From positions 1 to 18,865 of the forward strand of contig CAXQZJ010000145.1 of assembly GCA_964228145.1 (NCBI GenBank): a stretch of 18,865 nucleotides of DNA. The letters are read 5' to 3'. Both the position numbers and the translations under genes were made by a program. Source of the stretch: Pseudobowmanella sp964228145 (GTDB taxonomy: Bacteria > Pseudomonadota > Gammaproteobacteria > Enterobacterales > Alteromonadaceae). This document shows, piece after piece, positions 14,854-18,865 of the stretch (position 1 is the stretch's first letter; every line of letters begins with the position of its first letter). The notes beneath the pieces are model-generated. The model was not told the origin of the DNA. It made no database searches and worked only from the letters and a program-made list of their open reading frames with translations.

Positions 14854-17642
14854 CAGAGGCTGTTGAGTAGTGCTTTGGCCTCATCGAATTCCGCATAGTC
14901 GTCACTCATAGTGGCCATGCGCAATTGGCGAATGGCTTCCTCCTTACGGCCTAATTTGTGTAAAACGAAGCCTAAGTGATAGTTGATCTCTGCGTTGTTG
15001 GCATCGAGGACTGCCGCTTCCCGCAGGTGACTTAATGCTTCATTAAACTTTTGTTGTCTCGCGTATATCCACCCGACCGTGTCATGAATCGCTGCACTTT
15101 TCCCTTCGCTGTACTCAATTGCCAGCAAGCCAGCCTCCAGCGCTGCCGTCAGATTGTCTTTAGCATAGATATTTGCAAGGTTATTCATGATTGCTGCGGA
15201 ACGGCTAAATTGCTCAGTACCCATTAATTTTTTGTAATGGAATTCAGCGAGTCCCAAATCACCGGCGTTCATGTACCCATCAGCGAGAAGCTTACGAACC
15301 CATACAGGTTGGTTTTGCTGGGCCAGCAGTTCATTGGCAGTGTCGAAGAACTCTCGTTCAATTTTACCCTGCTTTGACAATTGATAGAGTTTGATTAAGG
15401 CTACGTGACGACGAGGATCCTTTTTCAGGGTCGCCTGATACCAGTCTGAAGCTTGCGAAATATCATTTAAAGCCAACGCAAGGTCGCCTTTTAACAAGGT
15501 TACTTCGGCAATATCGCCAAATTTATCGGTTAGCTTGGTAATCAGATTGTTTGCACGTGTTAGATCTTGTTCAACCAGAGCCGCTCTGGCTTGTTGAATG
15601 GCGGCCCAGGGTTGGTCCGGTTCTAAGGCGAGAATGCGTTTGAGTGTCTGCTGTGCACTTTGCCAAGCCTGAGCGTCAATCTGCGCTTGGGCTAGGCGTT
15701 GTAGCAAGCTAGCATCATCTATCCACAGCTCGTAAAGTATTTGATAATTTTGCTGGGCATCCTCTGCGTTATCAAGAGCACTGAATACTGTTGCCTGTTG
15801 CAATAAATACTTTGGATTAAGTCCATCGAGCTGTCTCAGTGCAACCAGTTGCTTCAATGCCTGATTCCACTGATTCGTTTGAATATAGAGTTGGGTTTGC
15901 ATTTCGGATGCAAAGATATCTTCAGGGTAGTAGTTTAATAAGGTATCGATTCTGTTTTGAGCGGTTTGCCAATTCCCTTGCCTGATTGCTAAATCGACCA
16001 GGCGTGTCAACGCCATTTGGTGCTCGGGCGCTTGTTCAAGGATTTTTTGGAATCCTACTTCGGCATCCTCAAATTGGCCTTGTAACATTTTGATGCTGGC
16101 TAAATTGTATTTGCTATCGGTATTATTTGAATCAATTGCGAGCGCCCGCTCACTAAGTTGCTGTGCCTGGTCCAGTTCATTGGTTGCCATCGCCACCGCG
16201 GCACGGAGATTTAAAAAGTTGGCACTTCCTGCCAGATCGCCTCCATCAACTAACTTGGCAACGATTGAGTCAGCAGCTTCTGTTTGACCGAGAATTAGGT
16301 GTGTCTTTGCTTTATGCTGCCAGTAAGCATTATCTCTGAGGTCGGGCGCGATTGTCTCTAACGATTGAAGTGCCAGCTGATGTTGGTCAGTAGCTGAGTA
16401 AACCTCTGCCTGAAGGCGTATGAGTATTGGTTGGTTAGAAAAGTTTCGCTCTAATTCACGTATAACTTGACCTGCTTTGAAAGGGTTGCCTTCTGCCAGC
16501 AATAAACTAACCAGTTGTGTACCTAAGCCTAAGTTTTTGTATACCGGGCGGTAACGTCTTTGCAGTACGTCAATCGCTTTATTCCTGTCACCAGTGCTAA
16601 GGTACTGATTAACCAACAGAGAGATAGCGTAGGTGTCGTCAGGCTTTTTCTCTAAGTAAGCCTCATAGGCATCGATCGCCGCTTGTTGGTTGTCTTGCAT
16701 GCTGGCGCTAATACCGAGTAACAAATTTTGCTTTCCATCAGCGCTATCAGAAACGAGAGAAAGGTTGCTTGAGAGTTCAGCCAGAATAACTTCTGCTTCT
16801 TCGTTTTTTCCTTGGTTTTGAAGGTGGTTGGCTTTTACCAACAGAGCCGCTGGATCATAGGGCGCTAAAGCCAGCAACTCCTCGTTCAATTTAATTCCTT
16901 GTTCTACATCGCCCAATCGAATGAATGACAGGGAGAGTGCACGTAAGATTAACGGGTCCTTAGGGGCAGCCTTGTAAGCTTGCTGCAATAAAGTATGACT
17001 TTGTTGGTAATTAGCTTGTAGTTGAAAGGCTTTGGCTCGAATGAGTAAGGTTTTTGAATTGTTTTGATCCAATTCTAAAGAGGATTCGGTGAGTTCAAGG
17101 GCACGTTGGATATTTTCATTATCCAGGTAGTAACTGGCGAGTGTGTTCAATGCTCTAACGTCATTGCGGGCCTTAGTTAAAGCTAGCTTAAACTCTTGCT
17201 CCGCGAAGTCGTGCTTTTCCTGACGTAAAAAGGCTTGGCCTTGGAGCAGATGCCATTCAAATTGACCATATCTATCGAGTTTATGAAAATAGCGCTCTAG
17301 GGCTAATAGTTCATCTACCTTGTCTTGGAGCAACAAGGCATTGCCGAGTTTTGGTAGCACCAGATTAATGTCTGCACCAGCTTCTAGTGCCAGTTTTAAC
17401 TCATGTTCGGCTTCTGAAAAGATGCCGTTTTCAAAGTAAATTTTGCCTAGTAATAATCGTGATGGCAGATGAGTTGCATTTTCCTGCAGTGCGTTTTTCA
17501 AATGAATAAATGCAGTATCCATTTTGCCTGAGTCATAGGCTGTCAGGGCTTGCTCGTAATAGTCGGAAGAAGACTGGGCAATGGCAGAATATTGAAGTGT
17601 AAGGTAAAGCGCTCCTGCGCCTAAAAAACGAAAAACCGACAA
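14853..17642 (-). CDS. prsT: PrsT-like TPR-repeat protein of the PEP-CTERM/exosortase system
   Basis: This is a large exported tetratricopeptide protein of 929 aa, made almost wholly of TPR units (for example GKMDTAFIHLKNALQ near residue 40, FEDAEVGFQKILEQAP, and EEAIRQLRMA at the end). The opening pattern, A-L-x-A-Y-x-x-G followed by HLKNALQ, LLLGKIYFENG, AEHELKLALEAGA and VLPKLGNALL, matches my recollection of PrsT, the TPR protein that accompanies exosortase loci. Its role is unproven; export or assembly of exopolysaccharide and PEP-CTERM proteins is the usual idea. The start is TTG at 17642: AAGGAAA lies about 7 nt upstream, an in-frame stop lies 11 codons upstream, and no ATG is available. 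The first 23 residues are a signal peptide (MSVFRF, LGAGALYLTL, AIA-Q) without a lipobox cysteine, whereas many PrsT are lipoproteins. The gene lies 70 nt downstream of the PEP-CTERM gene, probably in one operon. Confidence 0.8.
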   Translation of the reverse strand: MSVFRFLGAGALYLTLQYSAIAQSSSDYYEQALTAYDSGKMDTAFIHLKNALQENATHLPSRLLLGKIYFENGIFSEAEHELKLALEAGADINLVLPKLGNALLLQDKVDELLALERYFHKLDRYGQFEWHLLQGQAFLRQEKHDFAEQEFKLALTKARNDVRALNTLASYYLDNENIQRALELTESSLELDQNNSKTLLIRAKAFQLQANYQQSHTLLQQAYKAAPKDPLILRALSLSFIRLGDVEQGIKLNEELLALAPYDPAALLVKANHLQNQGKNEEAEVILAELSSNLSLVSDSADGKQNLLLGISASMQDNQQAAIDAYEAYLEKKPDDTYAISLLVNQYLSTGDRNKAIDVLQRRYRPVYKNLGLGTQLVSLLLAEGNPFKAGQVIRELERNFSNQPILIRLQAEVYSATDQHQLALQSLETIAPDLRDNAYWQHKAKTHLILGQTEAADSIVAKLVDGGDLAGSANFLNLRAAVAMATNELDQAQQLSERALAIDSNNTDSKYNLASIKMLQGQFEDAEVGFQKILEQAPEHQMALTRLVDLAIRQGNWQTAQNRIDTLLNYYPEDIFASEMQTQLYIQTNQWNQALKQLVALRQLDGLNPKYLLQQATVFSALDNAEDAQQNYQILYELWIDDASLLQRLAQAQIDAQAWQSAQQTLKRILALEPDQPWAAIQQARAALVEQDLTRANNLITKLTDKFGDIAEVTLLKGDLALALNDISQASDWYQATLKKDPRRHVALIKLYQLSKQGKIEREFFDTANELLAQQNQPVWVRKLLADGYMNAGDLGLAEFHYKKLMGTEQFSRSAAIMNNLANIYAKDNLTAALEAGLLAIEYSEGKSAAIHDTVGWIYARQQKFNEALSHLREAAVLDANNAEINYHLGFVLHKLGRKEEAIRQLRMATMSDDYAEFDEAKALLNSL

Positions 17643-17712
17643 CTTAGTTTCCTTATCAACCTTATGTTGAACTTATGGTAACTAAGCGGCCGGCTTTAGT
17701 ATAGCGATTAGC

Positions 17713-18498
17713 TTATTTTTTGACTTGACGACGTAACATGAGCATACCGCCAAGCATAAGCGCCCAAGCTGCTGGTTCAGGAATTGGGGTCTTGCCATCT
17801 GGTTTCACACTTGCTTGCAGCATGTTGATCTTGAATGCGTCGTTGCCGCCGTATGCGCCGCTTGTGTAATGCGTGCCAGCGAGACTGCCATTGTAAGCCA
17901 TCACCATCCAGCCTGTTGAAGCACCGTCAAAAGCGCTGTAGTTGGTCAGATCAATACCACTGGTGGTGACGTCGCCGAAGTGACCAACCACTGACCAACC
18001 ATTGTTGGTGATATTTCCCCAGGTCGACCCTGTCAGGGAACTCGATGCATTGCCTGCACCAGTGTATTTCAAGATAGAAATGTCGGCCTGACCGTAACAA
18101 GAACCATTGTACTGGTCGCAGCTCCCCTCAACTGTCCATCCAAAATCAATTTCCTGCAGTGACACGGCACTGGAAAACTCAAATAAGACAGACTCATATT
18201 CGTTGCCAAAACTGTCTGCCGCATGGTGAGGGGAAGAGGTGGAGTATTCATCGTTATTTTTTACATAGATGCCGTTACCGGTTCGTTTGACTTTACCTTG
18301 CTCCAGCACGCCATTGTTACCAGAATCAGCCCAACCGGTGATGCGAACGTCAGAAACGCCTTCGATGCTAAACTCGGAAACATCGTTTTTCCAGCCGCTA
18401 TCCGACATATCGTCGAAGTCCCAGGTTTCAGTTCCAGCTAATGCCGACCCTGACGCACCTAGTGCGGTTGTAATAGCCAAGATTTTAACTAAATTCAT
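17713..18498 (-). CDS. PEP-CTERM sorting-signal surface protein (XDP1-like)
   Basis: This is an exported protein of 261 aa. It starts with a signal peptide (MNLVKILAITTALGASGSALA, about 21 residues, cut before GTETW) and ends with the PEP-CTERM signal: P240-E-P242, a hydrophobic stretch AAWALMLGGMLML, then RRQVKK. Exosortases recognise this tail, remove it, and release or attach the protein at the surface. The mature part is rich in Gly, Ser, Asn and aromatic residues, with VLFEFSSAVSLQEIDFGW, ILKYTGAG, GWSVVGHFGD, GWMVMAYN and GGNDAFKI. That layout resembles, from memory, the exosortase-dependent protein family called XDP1. AGAGGGAAG stands just before the ATG at 18498; the frame is open upstream to 18606 but has no signal sequence. 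A sigma-54 promoter lies about 55 nt upstream. No exosortase gene is present in the window. Confidence 0.85.
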   Translation of the reverse strand: MNLVKILAITTALGASGSALAGTETWDFDDMSDSGWKNDVSEFSIEGVSDVRITGWADSGNNGVLEQGKVKRTGNGIYVKNNDEYSTSSPHHAADSFGNEYESVLFEFSSAVSLQEIDFGWTVEGSCDQYNGSCYGQADISILKYTGAGNASSSLTGSTWGNITNNGWSVVGHFGDVTTSGIDLTNYSAFDGASTGWMVMAYNGSLAGTHYTSGAYGGNDAFKINMLQASVKPDGKTPIPEPAAWALMLGGMLMLRRQVKK

Positions 18499-18551
18499 AT
18501 CTTCCCTCTCGCCCGATGGGCTACAGCTCTCTATATTATAACCACAGTCAA

Positions 18552-18567
18552 AGCACAAATCATGCCA
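18552..18567 (-). promoter_or_regulatory. Sigma-54 (-24/-12) promoter of the PEP-CTERM gene
   Basis: The minus strand reads TGGCATGATTTGTGCT. Against the consensus TGGCAyG-N4-TTGCW this keeps the -24 GG, the -12 GC and the exact spacing, with one mismatch in the -12 block. The expected transcript start is near 18541, about 43 nt before the ATG at 18498. A sigma-54 promoter here fits established work in other bacteria, where PEP-CTERM genes depend on RpoN and the PrsK/PrsR pair. Confidence 0.7.
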
Positions 18568-18692
18568 CATTTCGCAAGGCGCTGTTTTTCTGAGTTTTTG
18601 GCGCAACTCAACGCATTAAGTCACCTTTTTAACGATGAAAGTGTAAAAAAAACTGACACTTCTTATTCTGTTAGTAGAGCTATAGTAACACG

Positions 18693-18705
18693 TATCAGTA
18701 GGTTT
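18693..18705 (+). promoter_or_regulatory. IHF-like site between sigma-54 promoter and palindrome
   Basis: TATCAGTAGGTTT fits WATCARNNNNTTR except at the last base. It lies between the sigma-54 promoter and the palindrome at 18713-18726, where a DNA bend would help an activator contact the polymerase. The consensus is loose, so chance is a real alternative. Confidence 0.3.
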
Positions 18706-18712
18706 CGATGAG

Positions 18713-18726
18713 ATGCATCGATGCAT
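18713..18726. promoter_or_regulatory. 14-bp perfect palindrome, possible activator or operator site
   Basis: ATGCATCGATGCAT reads the same on both strands. It lies about 170 bp upstream of the predicted sigma-54 transcript start and 80 bp upstream of the pssA-like start, in the 307-bp divergent region 18499-18805. The distance suits an enhancer site for a sigma-54 activator such as PrsR; it could equally regulate pssA. The rest of the intergenic region shows no ORF or RNA gene. Confidence 0.45.
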
Positions 18727-18769
18727 AGGTATCGTAATGAATACTCAGGCTGTGGTGTTTTAGAAATTA

Positions 18770-18778
18770 TGGTATCTT
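18770..18778 (+). promoter_or_regulatory. Possible extended -10 promoter of the pssA-like gene
   Basis: TGGTATCTT contains a TGn extension followed by TATCTT, a fair extended -10. The predicted start would be near 18785, about 20 nt before the ATG at 18806. No good -35 is seen, as is common with extended -10 promoters. Confidence 0.4.
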
Positions 18779-18805
18779 AATAGACTGTTTTATTGGGAGT
18801 ACTTC

Positions 18806-18865
18806 ATGTCTGAAGCGAAACGAAAAGGCATTTATTTATTGCCTAACTTGCTAACCACAGCAGGG
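18806..18865 (+). CDS. pssA: CDP-diacylglycerol-serine O-phosphatidyltransferase, N-terminal fragment (3' end outside window)
   Basis: Only 20 codons are visible: MSEAKRKGIYLLPNLLTTAG. The segment RKGIYLLPNLLTTAG is characteristic of the membrane-embedded (CDP-alcohol phosphotransferase type) phosphatidylserine synthase of Pseudomonas and many marine gammaproteobacteria, where a similar RGIYLLPNLFT sequence precedes the first membrane helix. The enzyme joins CDP-diacylglycerol and serine, the committed step to phosphatidylethanolamine, in the inner membrane. GGGAG (18795-18799) lies 6-7 nt before the ATG. The catalytic DGxxAR motif is outside the window. The gene is divergent from the PEP-CTERM gene. 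Confidence 0.75.
   Translation, partial: MSEAKRKGIYLLPNLLTTAG

Noticed and set aside
17681..17700. Weak hairpin (ACTAA/TTAGT with GC/GC) between the PEP-CTERM and TPR genes
   Set aside because: It has a bulge, a short stem and no T-run, so it does not act as a terminator. The genes are still treated as one operon.
18653..18686. CTGACA and TATAGT as a sigma-70 promoter toward pssA
   Set aside because: The spacing is 22 nt, too wide, and it lies far from the gene. The extended -10 at 18770-18778 is better placed.

Overview
The window looks like a chromosomal segment of a marine gammaproteobacterium of the Alteromonadales (Alteromonadaceae-like). The evidence is the minor-pilin cluster in the order pilV-pilW-pilX-pilY1-pilE, the bamD/rluD-pgeF-clpB neighbourhood shared with E. 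coli, the close ClpB, NadE and GlnB likeness to gammaproteobacterial proteins, and a PEP-CTERM protein beside a PrsT-like TPR protein. No tRNA, rRNA, CRISPR, insertion sequence or phage gene was seen.

Layout. Positions 1-6976 (+) hold a type IV pilus assembly and tip operon: the 3' end of an unassigned minor pilin, then pilV, pilW, pilX, pilY1 and pilE, tightly packed or overlapping. A fimT/gspH-type pseudopilin gene lies on the other strand (6973-7518), and its stop codon overlaps that of pilE. Positions 7694-8877 (+) hold nadE (ammonia-dependent NAD synthetase) and glnB (PII), 11 nt apart and closed by a terminator. A cytochrome b561 gene (8961-9467) follows. After a bidirectional terminator comes bamD (-), divergent from rluD-pgeF (+), and then clpB (+) behind a probable heat-shock promoter. 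A second bidirectional terminator separates clpB from a minus-strand pair: a PEP-CTERM surface protein gene and a 929-codon TPR gene of the PrsT type. The last 60 bases are the start of a pssA-like phospholipid synthesis gene (+).

How the genes fit together. The first third makes the priming/tip complex of a type IV pilus. PilY1 has an unusual head in which two related beta-sandwich-like units interrupt the von Willebrand A domain. Acidic DxDxDG or EF-hand-like loops recur across the pilins and PilY1 and suggest calcium-responsive tip assembly. The middle is housekeeping: NAD synthesis linked to nitrogen sensing, outer-membrane assembly, 23S rRNA modification and protein disaggregation.

The most interesting accessory part is at the right end. 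The PEP-CTERM gene has a near-consensus sigma-54 promoter (18552-18567), an IHF-like site and a 14-bp perfect palindrome farther upstream. It lies upstream of a prsT-like gene and divergent from pssA. This resembles a sigma-54-controlled exosortase substrate locus whose sorting enzyme is encoded elsewhere. All identities rest on sequence recognition without database searches.
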